A model generated the notes under the pieces. That model saw only the letters and a list, made by a program, of their open reading frames with translations. It ran no database searches and was not told the DNA's origin. The translations under genes and the position numbers were made by a program. A DNA stretch of 64,000 nt from Aurantiochytrium sp. KH105 (lineage: Eukaryota; Sar; Bigyra; Thraustochytrida; Thraustochytriidae): positions 1 through 64,000 of the forward strand of contig BGKB01000054.1 in NCBI GenBank assembly GCA_003116975.1, given 5' to 3'. Each line of letters starts with the position of its first letter. Position 1 is the stretch's first letter. Positions 1 to 11,100 of this stretch are shown here, in pieces.

Positions 1-1164
1 CGAAAGCAGTGCGAGCTCGATTTCATCTCGAAGCCATGCAGTAAAAAAAAGCGCAAGCGACAGCTGGTCTGTACGCATCGACCTGGTCGGGTGACGACAC
101 GATCGCAGGGAAGATCTATATAAACCACAAGTAGAGGGAAGCCTTCTCAACCGGGGAAGCAGAACTTCAGTGCGGCGCCAAACAGCCCTCCGGGACGTTT
201 GAGAAAACCGAAGCATTGACGTGCTTGAGACTACTAATCTGGGTTCATCGACAACGTACAGGAAAAGTCAACACTTATCTCCAGCTCATAGCTGAAATCA
301 TCGCCTTCTCCACCAGCGGTCATCAAATGCCAAGGAGATTTTGTCGAGTTTCTTTCCAATTGAGAACGCTGATTTGAACTTTCATCTGAACAAGAGGACT
401 TCTTTTTCCGGATCTGCGCAAAGACCTCGACAACATCCACGTGACTCATTTTCCCCACAAAATTGCTGCAAAGAACAAAGTTTCCGCACATGCATTTTCG
501 CGCGTATTGCCACAAGGTGTACGTGCGAGCCTCCCTATGAGGAAACCGTCCAGGCTCTTGGCCTCGGAACTAGGGAACATTCGCTCGTACGCAACATTTA
601 AGCCAGGGCTCATCGCGATAAAGCTGAAGAGGTAGTATGTTCAACACGCAGGTCGAGCGCTTTCGGCATAAACAGATCTTTCATTATGTGTTGGGAAACG
701 GAAATGACGTGAGCAGACAGCAACGCCACAGAAGTGGCAAAGTCAACTTTACACCCATAGAAAGTCTACGATAGACTTGCTGTACCAACAATTATCCAAT
801 CTCAGCAGCCACTAGTTCATGCGACATTAAGGTAAGTCTAACATTGCGGCCAAAGATTTGTGATCATCAAACTCTTCACTACATCCTCGAGACAATATTT
901 ACGGTGGGGAGAAACATCGATCTTTACCACTAGACAATTTGGTCTCAGCAGAAGCGAAACTCCCGTGGCATTCCTAGCGTACCTAAGCATACTAGCACTC
1001 CATTTTTCATATATTTGGCATTTGCTGACATGTGCAAAAACTACAAGTCCTCGTTTGCTCTGACTCTTACGTGGAGGGAAATAATGATTACTTCTGCAAC
1101 ATTCATTCACTTTAAAGATCGTCGCGCCAATCAATCTCTTCAGGACGCGGACTATGCCTCGGTT
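1..1164. other. Left-edge stretch with no supported gene
   Basis: No reading frame here is long or protein-like enough to call. There is a TATA-like octamer (TATATAAA) at 117-124 and a perfect splice-donor consensus (G|GTAAGT) on the plus strand at 831-837, so an intron-containing plus-strand gene is possible. I cannot pair the donor with an acceptor and coding exon with any confidence. It also contains the 3' flank of the minus-strand gene ending at 1165. Confidence 0.5.
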
Positions 1165-2235
1165 TCATGTATCCCCTTCAGTGTCCCACTCAGGTTGATC
1201 ATCGAGCTCCAACCATTCACGGATGTTGAGTCCTTCTGGAAGAGGATCGAGCGTCTCGGAGGAACAACCAACATCGTTAAACTGGTGCGATCGAGCGACG
1301 CGAAAACAACTGCCTGGAACCGCCGGATTCGCCGCCTTGGGGAGTAAATCGTAGTGTATGCAAGTAGGAAAGCCGGCCCCTTCGTCAAGATCATCAGGGC
1401 CAATTTCGAAACCCTGACACTTGGTGTTGACTTGACAGAGCAACTTGCATTCATCTTCAGAGCAGGCCAGGTCTTTGCATGGCTTGTAGCCCGGGCCTGC
1501 TCCCCAACACCCGTTCCCTGAACTAACTTCTTCTGTACAAGAAGATGGGATTTTACTCGTGCAGTCTTGATCACGCACAAAGCACCTTGTTGGTGGTTCA
1601 AAAGTGTTAGCAGTATACCCTTCAGTCTGGCTTATAGGGTTGAGGATAAGCCTGCATTTGCCGTAAAACCCTCCAGTCGAGGTTGTTTCAAATTCGAAGC
1701 CATGGCAATCGCTGGACGCAAGGCACCGAAGACGACAGTAATTTTCAATACAGTCGTAGTCCCTGCAGATTTCCAAAGTTGCGTCGTCGCGATAGATTTC
1801 GTTGTAGTCCTGTTCGTCAGTGTAGATCTCCTTTTCCGTATCTTCGAGCTCATCGTATGAAGTCACAAGGTAAAGCGGACACTGTCCTTTTCTCCCACTT
1901 CCCATGCAGGAAAGCGGAACGAAATCATTCTCTCCATCGGCATTGCTGGATATGTCGCAGTAGTCTTTATTCGCGTCACCACCCTTGCATTGTTTTTTTC
2001 GTCTCGCGCACCACCATCTCTTTGAAATACCAGTCTTCCAGGGGCACCATTTTGCGCGGTTTTGGCTTCGATTATCTTTGCAATCCAACCTTTCCTTTGA
2101 CTTTTCTTCAAAGCATGTACAACTCCACGTCTTACCTAAAGCTACGGATTTCGTTGGATCTTCAGGACATTTGGCATGCAAATGTACTGCAAGTCCCAAG
2201 ATGACAAGGAGCGCGACATGAAGCACCTGGCGCAT
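1165..2235 (-). CDS. Secreted Cys-rich protein with two PAN/apple-like repeats
   Basis: This is a 356-residue protein starting at the ATG at 2235, chosen because it opens a textbook signal peptide (residues 1-21, hydrophobic core ALLVILGLAV). The frame stays open further upstream, but that part is Arg-rich and non-protein-like. Two internal repeats, about residues 157-219 and 253-312, share the layout C-x4-C-x4-C-x3-C-x5-C-x-GFE, then a CR/CI pair and a closing CF. This spacing is reminiscent of PAN/apple modules, which bind carbohydrate or protein. A Cys/Trp/Lys-rich segment (residues 38-90) precedes them, and the C-terminus is acidic. No enzyme motif or membrane anchor is visible, so it is probably an extracellular or wall-associated binding protein. 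The fold assignment is moderate; secretion is well supported. Confidence 0.75.
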   Translation of the reverse strand: MRQVLHVALLVILGLAVHLHAKCPEDPTKSVALGKTWSCTCFEEKSKERLDCKDNRSQNRAKWCPWKTGISKRWWCARRKKQCKGGDANKDYCDISSNADGENDFVPLSCMGSGRKGQCPLYLVTSYDELEDTEKEIYTDEQDYNEIYRDDATLEICRDYDCIENYCRLRCLASSDCHGFEFETTSTGGFYGKCRLILNPISQTEGYTANTFEPPTRCFVRDQDCTSKIPSSCTEEVSSGNGCWGAGPGYKPCKDLACSEDECKLLCQVNTKCQGFEIGPDDLDEGAGFPTCIHYDLLPKAANPAVPGSCFRVARSHQFNDVGCSSETLDPLPEGLNIREWLELDDQPEWDTEGDT

Positions 2236-3657
2236 GTTTAGTTCGCCAAAGGCACAGAGAGTCAAAAACCCAAACTGCTGGACCACGCAGGTCCTTCCCT
2301 CGACTGCTCCCGTGCGCGCCTCGTCGTGAAGTAGGAGTTGCAAGCAAATGGTCTTTTTGCTTCGCAATTCAGGTTTGCAGCGCGCCGAGGCCGCAAAGAC
2401 GGGGCGAGAGAGCGCTCTGGGGGCACGGAAAAAACTTCCATCTTCTTGCACCGCGCAAGGCCGAGCCGTTCTCCCGTCCCGCTCTTTCAAGCTTCTCCTC
2501 GCCGCACTTCTCGCACTTCGTGGCCGGCGCCCAGCGGGAGAACGGACGTGTGCAGGCTGGCTCTGTTCGCGTTGCGGCCCCACCTCTCAGTCCACGTCGT
2601 GACCGGGCCGCTCGCTCACCAGCCAGCACTCACGTAGCGTCATCCTTGGAGCTGCACGGGCCGGGCCGGGCCGGGCCGGGCTGCCTCGACAACGCAGCGT
2701 GGCGGAAGCGATGCTGGCCGGCGGACCGGCAAGAAGATAGAAGAAGAAGTACTGATGTGAAAGAAGTAGAGATGAAGAAGACGCATAAGAAGAAGTCGCA
2801 GCCAGGGCGACTGACTCTATTCGCGCGGTTCGCCCAAGTCCGCGGGTGTGCATCTTTTCGGCTTCGGCCATGGCGTGATGGCGCCAGCGACCACACAACT
2901 GGCCAGGGCGGATGGCTGGTGGATGGATACACATGGACGGATGGAGGGGCGAATGGCCCACACGCGAAGTACCTCGGACTCGGTGCAGTGCAGCCTGGCG
3001 GCCACAAATGTTCTGCCGGATCTTCCTTTAACTTATTCCAAACTATCAACGGTGTGCCCGTGATGGTTGTTTTTCCGGCCCCCTCAAAAATTGGCTCTCA
3101 AGAATGCCCCCTCAAGAATGGCATGGCCTACACGGCACCGCTGGCCGCTAGCTTATGCGCGTCGATCTGGCTGCGGGGGCCGCGGCTGTGGGCTTTGCGG
3201 TTTCGGGCATCGCAGTGCTTAATGACAAAAGGAGCGCCGTCGTGCATGCTGAGGAGAGGCCCCGCAAGTCCCGTGTCTCCCACAGCTGTCGCAGTTCTGC
3301 TTCTGGTGCTGCTTCTGTGGCTGGTGGCTGCAACAGGCAGCGCTGGCGCGCGATCCAGCAGGCCATTCGGTCGATCGCGCGTGGCCAGGGTGCATTCGGC
3401 CGACTACCAGGACAGATAAGCGCCGTGAGGAGCGCGCAGCCTCACGATATACTATACGTGGGCGGAGCGTTCTCCCGGCCGTGCGCTGGACAGCTCCAGG
3501 AGCGAGACACGTGGAAGGACTTCGAGTCGGGAAGCACGCAAACAAACCGCAATCGGCATTCGTTGCGGCGAAAGGCGAGCAAAGAGACGACAGCAAGGAG
3601 GACAGCGACCAGGACGACGACAGGAAAGGAGAGAAGAGAAGCGCAAAGAGCGCGACA
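2236..3657. promoter_or_regulatory. Divergent intergenic region between secreted-protein genes
   Basis: This 1.4 kb GC-rich interval separates the minus gene starting at 2235 from the plus gene starting at 3658, so it should contain both promoters and 5' leaders. It holds a five-copy CGGGC tandem array at 2657-2681 and a purine-rich AAGAAG tract around 2740-2800. Overlapping reading frames here are compositional shadows; I see no supported gene. Confidence 0.5.
2657..2681. repeat. (CGGGC)5 microsatellite
   Basis: Five perfect tandem copies of a 5-bp unit lie in the divergent promoter region. Pentanucleotide arrays of similar size occur at 20975-21019 and 43970-43994. Confidence 0.95.
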
Positions 3658-6600
3658 ATGAAGTTTGGAATACGGTGGATGGCCCTCGTGGCTGCGGCGC
3701 TCGCAATGACGATGCCCGCCATGCCGATTGAGGCACGCACTCGAGTGTCTCGTCGCGCCATGCCGGCAAGCGCCGTGGGCCGCGTCGTGCAAGACGGAGA
3801 TACGACTTGCTCTGCATTTCTGGTGTCGAAAGATACCGCCATCACCGCGCGACATTGCGTCCTCAGCGGCGTTTCACCACGCGACAACTCCTTCATGGAG
3901 CGCGACCTTCTCAACGACAACGAGTTTTTCACCTCTGTTCATCTTGAGTTTATGGATCAAGACGGCAGACCCATCGAAGTGGGCATCTGGGGCATGAAAC
4001 TTGGCGACAACGCAGACTACAAGGACGACTGGGCGATCCTTTCGCTCTCGATTCCGGTGAATTGGCCACCAAGCAATATCCAGCCACTCGAAGTCGGCTT
4101 TGAGAGCGCAAATTCAATTGCTGAGGGCACCGAAGTGTTCGCGTACGGCTTCGATGTGCGCGATCTTAAAGACGAGTATCAAGACAAAACCGGCATGCCG
4201 TATTATATAAGCAAAGCTGATAAATGCACCCTTAAGGCCAATACAGGTTCGACACCAACGGACGTGGAGCACTCTTGTGATATGAAGGATGGTGCGTCAG
4301 GCGGTCCAATCCTCATGAAGTGCACGACGACGCAAGACTGCTATCGGGCCATTGGCGTCCACGTTCGTTATACAACGGGTGCAAACGTCCTCGCTTCAGG
4401 CTTCATGGTTGCGTCAGATCAATTTGTCGCGCAACTGAATCAAGAGGAGGCCCCACCTCAGCTAAAAGCGCGAGTTCAAATCACTTCAGGATCAAAGCAG
4501 CTCTACGCCATGAATGACAATGAACTTGGCATCCAGAAGTACAACCATGACTCGGACGACACCGCGAAATGGGACATTTACGAGCATCCCAGCGGCGATA
4601 ACCTGTATCTTTTGCAGCAGACGTCCGCGCGGAAGATTCTAAGCGCTTCTGGTGATGAAGTGAGTATGCGCGACGCCTACGAAGAACTTACTCACAACTT
4701 CGGGGGCTTGACTTCGGCCTGGCGTGTGGTGAAATCTGGAAAAAACTTTTGTCTTCGATCAGAGGAGACTGAATCCTATCTTGTTTTCAAAGGCAAGGGC
4801 TCTCTCGAGACATCGACCAAGTGCAAAGGTGCGGCCTCGATTCGCTTCAAGGCGAACGGTGACGATATCACGGAAATATATCTTGCTCCCTCGGGAACAA
4901 CTGAAGCTCTAGTCTATGATGAGGACGAGCCTACATACGCTCTGATGAATGCGGAGAGGAACAGAAATCTTGACATCCAGGCGCGTGGAAGACGATTTCT
5001 TCTGAAGTCCTTGGAGAGGAAAGTGTCTGCCGCGGCACCCCAGACGTCACTGTTCTATGTCGTTGCGTTGGACGCCCTGCATGTGCGTCTATATTCTGAG
5101 GTCCACAAGGTTTTCCTCAGTGTCTCGGGAAAAAACAAACTCGGAGTCACGGACTTTTGCGCCAAGGATTCCTGCAAATGGTTGCTGAAACCTTACAACA
5201 ATGGATTCTGCTTGGAGTCTGTGTATCTATTGCAGTCTGCGCAGTCGAAGCGCTTCCTCGATGTCAAGTCCCTAAGTTTCGCTGAGACTTGCGACTCCCT
5301 TTCTACATGGCACATTTTGCAGCAGAATGTTACCTTCACTCCATATGCAGAAATCGTCGACAACTCGGGCGGCACACCGGCTCCTACGTTCACGCTACCA
5401 CCAAGTGCACCCACAGTCCAGCCCGCGCCGACCGCCGCGCCCACGCAACACAAATGTTCTAACAAGCCGGGTTCCGTGTACGATTGTCTGCATCAGGACT
5501 ACTGCACATGCGACACCGTGGACTGCGATCTCGATACGACCAAATCCATTGCCTGCTTTGCGTATGACAAGGATATCTTCGATGACCTTAAGGGTTTCCA
5601 AGCATTGGAAACCCTCGACCTCAGCAACTTGGGCATCGATGAGGACTTTGAGATTCCATGGGGATCTCTGACCTCCTCACTGCGGACATTAGATCTGAGT
5701 GGCAACAGTTTCACACGCGTGCCAAGTGGACTGTTCGAAACCGTTTCAAACCTTCGCAGTCTTCACTTCGACGACAACAAACTCGAGTCGCTTCCGTCGA
5801 GTCTGGGTGCACTGACATCGCTGCGAGTTCTCGAGGCGAAGANCACGCTCTATCAGGAAGATGGAGATGAGACGAGATTCTCATCGTCGACGTCGTTACC
5901 GGAGAGTATGAGCAACCTGCACAATCTTCGTCATCTTGATTTGAGCCGGGCTCTCCCAAAGAATCAGGATCTTCCATCCTTCATTCCCAAATTAACTGCC
6001 CTCACATACTTGAACATTGGTCGGAATGACATCAAAAGCCTTCCTGACGACTTTGCTGACCTCACTAATTTGGAGAGACTTTTCGCGCGCAACAACTACA
6101 TCCCCGAGCTCCCGTCGCAAATTGGACGGCTTTCGAATCTGTACCATTTGGTGCTCGTCTACAACAAGCTCAAAACCGTCCCTGCATCTTTCACCTCTCT
6201 CTCGTCGCTTCGGTATTTGACGCTGTCCCAAAACACTCTCATGGGCTTACCGGAGTCCTTCGGGAAGCTCTCGTCGCTTACAAAATTGCTCTTCTGGGAC
6301 AACGGAAATAATTTCAGGAGCTTGCCGAAGAGCTTTTCCAATCTCACTGCACTTACGCATCTCATCGTGGAGAAAAACCCGCAGCTCGATGCCGCGCCGC
6401 ATCTACCAGGCCTGTCCAACCTCGAAACGCTCAGGTTTGTTAAAAATGATTTGAACGAACTTCCTTTGGGGTTTTCGTCTCTGACCAAGCTGAAAGAGCT
6501 CCAACTCTTTGAGAACAACATCAGATCAATTGACGAACTGGCACGCCTGACCAAGCTGGAACGGCTTGATCTTCAGAAGAACAAGGTCACGTCACTTGAT

Positions 6601-7233
6601 CCACTCTCTTCTCTGAGCAACCTGAAGTGGCTTGAATGCAATTCAAACGCAATCACTTCGATCGATCATATCACACGACTCACTTCTCTCACGGAGCTAC
6701 GCCTCAATCACAACGACATTACAGAAATTCCAAAGGTCTGGACCAGCCTTAGTGTCCTCAAAGAGCTTCACTTACTGGGTAGCGAAGACCTCAACTATCT
6801 TCCCGATGGCTTGACGAAGCTGAGCGCGCTCACCGAGCTGAGCATCTCTGAGACAGCCGTATCCGCGCTTCCCGAGGGCATCGGTGAGCTCACTCAGCTC
6901 CGTCAATTTTATGCGCACGATAGCAAGTTGTCGGAGCTGCCTTCATCTTTTGCAGAATTGACACGTCTGCGGACATTGAAGCTTTCCCAAATCAAGAATC
7001 TCAAAACCATCGAGGATTCGGTCTTCAACAGTCTCACTGAACTGAAAACACTACTGCTCGGTTCCAATCACCTTACCTCCCTGCCGAGCTCGTTCTCAAA
7101 GCTCACCAATTTGGAGGAGTTCGACTTCCTGCCCACTTATGGTTATTGCGGTAAGAACTTTCCCACCTTCAGCTTCGACATCAGCAAAACCAACGTCACA
7201 TCGGGCCAGTACATCACGTGTGATAAGTCATAG
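3658..7233 (+). CDS. Secreted trypsin-like protease with beta-trefoil-like region and C-terminal LRRs
   Basis: This 1191-residue protein is read from the ATG at 3658, which opens a signal peptide (MKFGIRWMALVAAALAM). The frame extends upstream to 3481, but that part is charged and leader-like. Residues about 40-260 form a trypsin-fold protease: His66 in TARHC, Asp124 in DDWAIL and Ser214 in GASGGP make a complete catalytic triad, so activity is plausible. Residues about 265-570 contain repeated short beta-strand units (LYLLQQ..., FCLRSEE..., LYSEVHKVFLS) resembling a beta-trefoil such as ricin-B, a tentative assignment. A Pro/Thr/Ala linker (about 571-600) and a Cys-rich cap (CSNKPGSVYDC...CTCDTVDC) lead into some twenty leucine-rich repeats of about 23 residues (about 645-1160), many of the LPxSFxxLTxL type. 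No transmembrane segment is seen after the LRRs. One codon contains an N (base 5843), giving one unknown residue. The protein is likely an extracellular protease with recognition modules. Confidence 0.9.
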   Translation: MKFGIRWMALVAAALAMTMPAMPIEARTRVSRRAMPASAVGRVVQDGDTTCSAFLVSKDTAITARHCVLSGVSPRDNSFMERDLLNDNEFFTSVHLEFMDQDGRPIEVGIWGMKLGDNADYKDDWAILSLSIPVNWPPSNIQPLEVGFESANSIAEGTEVFAYGFDVRDLKDEYQDKTGMPYYISKADKCTLKANTGSTPTDVEHSCDMKDGASGGPILMKCTTTQDCYRAIGVHVRYTTGANVLASGFMVASDQFVAQLNQEEAPPQLKARVQITSGSKQLYAMNDNELGIQKYNHDSDDTAKWDIYEHPSGDNLYLLQQTSARKILSASGDEVSMRDAYEELTHNFGGLTSAWRVVKSGKNFCLRSEETESYLVFKGKGSLETSTKCKGAASIRFKANGDDITEIYLAPSGTTEALVYDEDEPTYALMNAERNRNLDIQARGRRFLLKSLERKVSAAAPQTSLFYVVALDALHVRLYSEVHKVFLSVSGKNKLGVTDFCAKDSCKWLLKPYNNGFCLESVYLLQSAQSKRFLDVKSLSFAETCDSLSTWHILQQNVTFTPYAEIVDNSGGTPAPTFTLPPSAPTVQPAPTAAPTQHKCSNKPGSVYDCLHQDYCTCDTVDCDLDTTKSIACFAYDKDIFDDLKGFQALETLDLSNLGIDEDFEIPWGSLTSSLRTLDLSGNSFTRVPSGLFETVSNLRSLHFDDNKLESLPSSLGALTSLRVLEAKXTLYQEDGDETRFSSSTSLPESMSNLHNLRHLDLSRALPKNQDLPSFIPKLTALTYLNIGRNDIKSLPDDFADLTNLERLFARNNYIPELPSQIGRLSNLYHLVLVYNKLKTVPASFTSLSSLRYLTLSQNTLMGLPESFGKLSSLTKLLFWDNGNNFRSLPKSFSNLTALTHLIVEKNPQLDAAPHLPGLSNLETLRFVKNDLNELPLGFSSLTKLKELQLFENNIRSIDELARLTKLERLDLQKNKVTSLDPLSSLSNLKWLECNSNAITSIDHITRLTSLTELRLNHNDITEIPKVWTSLSVLKELHLLGSEDLNYLPDGLTKLSALTELSISETAVSALPEGIGELTQLRQFYAHDSKLSELPSSFAELTRLRTLKLSQIKNLKTIEDSVFNSLTELKTLLLGSNHLTSLPSSFSKLTNLEEFDFLPTYGYCGKNFPTFSFDISKTNVTSGQYITCDKS
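5843..5843. other. Ambiguous base (N) inside the protease-LRR gene
   Basis: A single N falls inside an LRR codon. The frame is open on both sides, so this is an uncalled base rather than evidence of a frameshift. Confidence 0.99.
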
Positions 7234-8124
7234 ACTAAGAGTAAGCCAATTTCTCAGTAGCAGCCCGTTCCCGCTCTTCTCCTCATCGCTCGAGTCCCTC
7301 CCCTCCCTCCTTCCTGATAGCCGCCGGCACGCCAGTCGATCACACCTGGCTGGGCCACCGCTCGCCGGCCGCTGCTGCTTCCCCGTCGCGCGATCCTCGC
7401 CGGCCCGCCCTCGCTAGCCCCTCTTTCTCCCTCGCCGACCAGCAGCGCGAGCCGCCCGCAGCCGGTCGCGGCCTCGGGCGCCCGCACTGTGCGCGGTGCG
7501 GGGGCCGGCCACTTCGCTGCGGGGCCGCGTCCGGGAGAACGGGTGCGAGGGGAGAGCGCTCGTCCCCGCAGCCGCCCGTTCTCCCCGCTTCCCTCTCCGC
7601 CTCTCTTCCCCGTCTCGTCCCAGGACCCGCTCGCGTGCATCGACTCGCCTCGCCGCGCGCCGACCCCACTCGCGTCGACCCGCTTCGCCTCGCCTCGACT
7701 CGACTTGACGCGGCTCGACGCGGCTCGCGTCGCGCCCGCCATGGCCGCTACGGCCGCCGGGACGGCTGGCGTCGGCCCCGCGCGCGTGGCGCGTGCGGAG
7801 TAATCGGCGCGAGCAAAATCGCAAGTCGCTGTCGGGGCCAGGAAGAGAGGGCGGCCGGCCGGCGCCGGAAGGGAGAACGGGAGAAGGCGCGCCCCGGCCC
7901 GCTCTGCGCGGCTGCTGCCCACGAGCATCTTGGTGGCCAGCGAGCATCCGCAAACACCAATTTGCGAAAGCCCGCCCGCGCGGCTGGAGCTGCTGACGGC
8001 ATCGGAGCTGCCTTGGCCTCGAGCTGCGTCGGCCGCAAGCGCTTGCTCAGTCTCAGCGCAAGAGTGGAGACCGGGCGAAGGCGAGGGCGAGGAGGAGGAG
8101 GAGGAGGCGGAGGAGGCCGCGGCC
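7234..8124. promoter_or_regulatory. GC-rich spacer and 5' leader of the FG-GAP membrane protein gene
   Basis: These 0.9 kb lie between two plus-strand genes. The interval is extremely GC-rich, with CTCGA/CTCGC micro-repeats around 7625-7735 and a GAG/GGA-repeat tract at about 8086-8117 ending just before the ATG at 8125. Long antisense and sense frames here are composition-driven; none looks like protein. Confidence 0.5.
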
Positions 8125-11100
8125 ATGGAGCCACTGGCGTGCAGGTGGATAGCTATCCTGGTCATTGCGTTTGTGGCCGGGCGCAGCGCGCGGGCGCAGC
8201 TTGCTGGTTCCGCTTCGGATGCGAGTCGCATTTGCGAGCTGCAAGGACGCTGGCCTGGAGAGGGAGAAGACAGCGCCATATGTGGGTCCTGCTTCTCAGG
8301 CTTCACCAGTGCGAATGGCCAGACAGGCCCGGGCTTTGGGGCGTGCAGGTATGCTAGCGAGCAGCTCCCTTCCTTTGCGCAAACGGCAGACGCATTCATT
8401 GCCAATACTGTTTTCGGTGACCAGAATAACAGGAAGTCGTTCCTGCGGTTCGCCGACCTTGACGGCGATGGCCTCCTCGACGCATTCCTTCTTGCTGACA
8501 AAGTTCTGCCCAAATTTGGCATTGCCTACCTGCACAACATTGGAAGCAAGACCGCACCAGCCTTTGAAGTACTCACCAAAGCTTCGAAAAGTACGATTGC
8601 CTACCCTTTCGCAAAGGTGAAGCCACGCTATCAGGGCGCTATAGATCCAAGTTTTGACCTCGGCGATCTCGATGGGGACGGCCTCTTGGACTTAATCTAC
8701 TCGGACGCCTGGGGAAGAGAGAGTCGTCCTCCCAGTCTCGACCGACGCCCTGTCGTTTATTATAATGATGGGAATGGCATCTTCAGAGCAGCTCCCGACG
8801 ATTCGGCCAAAGACCCTTTCCGAAATCTCATTCCTGAAATGGTTAAAGAAACGAGCATTTGGGCGGATAGCGTGAATCTGATCGATATTGATCATGACGG
8901 CGACCTGGATCTTCTTTGCGTGGTTGCTCGATACAACCCAGACACCGTGGAAAATATCCTTCCCCAAGATATTACCATTTATGAAAACGTTGGCTCCAAA
9001 GAGTCCCCACTCTTCGAGACAAGCAACATTTCTTTCTCCAGTGTCGGCCAACTTACAGATGTGGCCGCTGTCGACCTTGATGGCGACGGTCTTCTCGATG
9101 TAATTGCGACGAGCAAGAGCTTCCAAACCTTTTTCTTTCGCAACATAGGGTCCTCCACCAAAGCTGTCTTTTCTTTGGTGGGTGATTCCGTAAATCCGCT
9201 GCATGGAGCGCATGAGGTTGAGCCAAAATGTGATACATCTGACTGGCGCGATTATACATGCGCGACAACGCTTGCCTTTGCGGATCTCAATGGCAAGGGT
9301 ACTGTCGATGCATTTTACGGCACCAATTTTCACAGATTCCAGCGTCTTGCAAGGAGAAGCCAACGTCCAAGCGCTTTTGTGGCGATCGGCGTTGAAGATA
9401 ACGTTAGCGCCAATCCGCTTGTGCACGTTGCCAAGTCGCTCAGAACATCGCTCAATGCGCTTAGTCTTTCATTCGCAGATGCAGATGGTGATGGGGATCT
9501 CGATGCTTTTGTCGGAAACGATGCAGACCGTAAAATTCATCTTTTCCGCAACGACGGTGCAGCTTCTAGCTTTACGCATGTCGGGCCCGACAATGTTCGA
9601 AATATTTTCGCTAGCGCGGGCGAGTTTCCAGGCCACGTTCATGCCAACTTTCTGCCCCGCGAAGCAAACTCTAATACTACCATGCTGAAGGCAATTGTAC
9701 TCTCACGATATGGAACGTCCTACGACAAATTCGACGTCGATGCCTCCTGGTGGGAGCAGGACGCCTCTGGCCAAATGGAAAACATGGGCGACGTCACTCT
9801 TGTCAAAGGAGACGTTAGGGGTGCCATAAGCCTTGCATTTGGCGACCTCGATGGCGAAGGAATTCTTGCTTTTGTCGTGAACTGGATCACTGGGAAGATC
9901 ATTGCCTACCGAATTGACTTCGACAAACGCGATCTGACTCGTCTCGACGACACTGAAAATCCGCTTGGAGACAATGCCATCATTTCGAAATGCGAGCGCG
10001 AGGAATGCCAGATGACATTCTTTGATATCGACAGCGATGGAGATCTCGATATCTTGGTTGGAGGAGAAAATAACTTTCTTCAGCTATTTATCAACCATGG
10101 CACACCGAGCAAACCAACTTTCTCTTTGGATGAAGCAAGCCAGCTCCCTGACACATTAGAAAGCTACCACTTCGGGTCCGGAAAATCTCTTCCCGTCATC
10201 GCAGACACGGATGGAGACGGGGATCTCGACCTCTGGGTCGCAACCAGTCATGGCGTTGATCTCTTTGAGAATACCGCCGCAGATTGCGCATCGCAATGCA
10301 CGCGAGGCCGTGGGGTCTGCGCAAATGAAGGCCTTTCAAGTACTTTTAATGACGAGCGGGATAGCTTCGGCCTCTCCTCCACGTCCTTTGCCGCCGGGGT
10401 CTGTGACTGCCAGCCCAAGTTCGCTGGCGTCGCCTGCGAGCAGTGCGATGACACACATTATGGCCAAAACTGCGCGGACAAATGTCCTCAAAACTCTGCT
10501 CGAGCAAGTCCGCCGGGAGCCTTTGTACACCCAGTGTATCCGACGATCGAAGATTGTGCATGCCTCGGCAACTTTGTCCAAAACCCGAGCGCGACTGACC
10601 TCGAGTGCTCCTGCGCGCCAGGACTCACTCTCGAAGGGTCGGCATGCCAGCTGTGCCGCGTGGGCAGCTTCAAGCCCGCATATGGTATGCAAGCATGCGA
10701 GGCGTGCCCGCACACCATGGTCACAGAAGACGCAGGATCGACTGCGTGCACGTGTGCGCCCGGCCAGGAGTACACTGGAAATGGCTGCAAAGCTTGTGCA
10801 CTTGGATTCTTCAAGGCTAACTTTGGGCTTGAGGTTTGCGAGCCGTGCTCAAATGGGACGACGACGATTGCGATTGGCTCAACGCGATGCATTGATGATT
10901 TCACCTGCCCACCCGGACAGGAAAACAGCGATGCCACTAGTTGTACGCCTTGCAAGGCTGGCTTTTACAATGACGGTGCGTCGCTCGCATGTCTGCAGTG
11001 CCCGTCCTCACGCCCCGAGACCGAAGGAGAGGGCTCAACCTCGATTGATGCTTGTCTGGCAGAGGAAGGCACCTTTTACAACCAAGATACTGGGACTGCA

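Noticed and set aside
831..837. Perfect splice-donor consensus
   Set aside because: No supported exon before it and no matching acceptor found, so not called as an intron.
7254..8522. Minus-strand frame of 422 codons
   Set aside because: Arg/Ala/Ser/Gly-rich, overlaps the signal peptide and first repeats of a clear plus-strand gene, no motif; a product of high GC.
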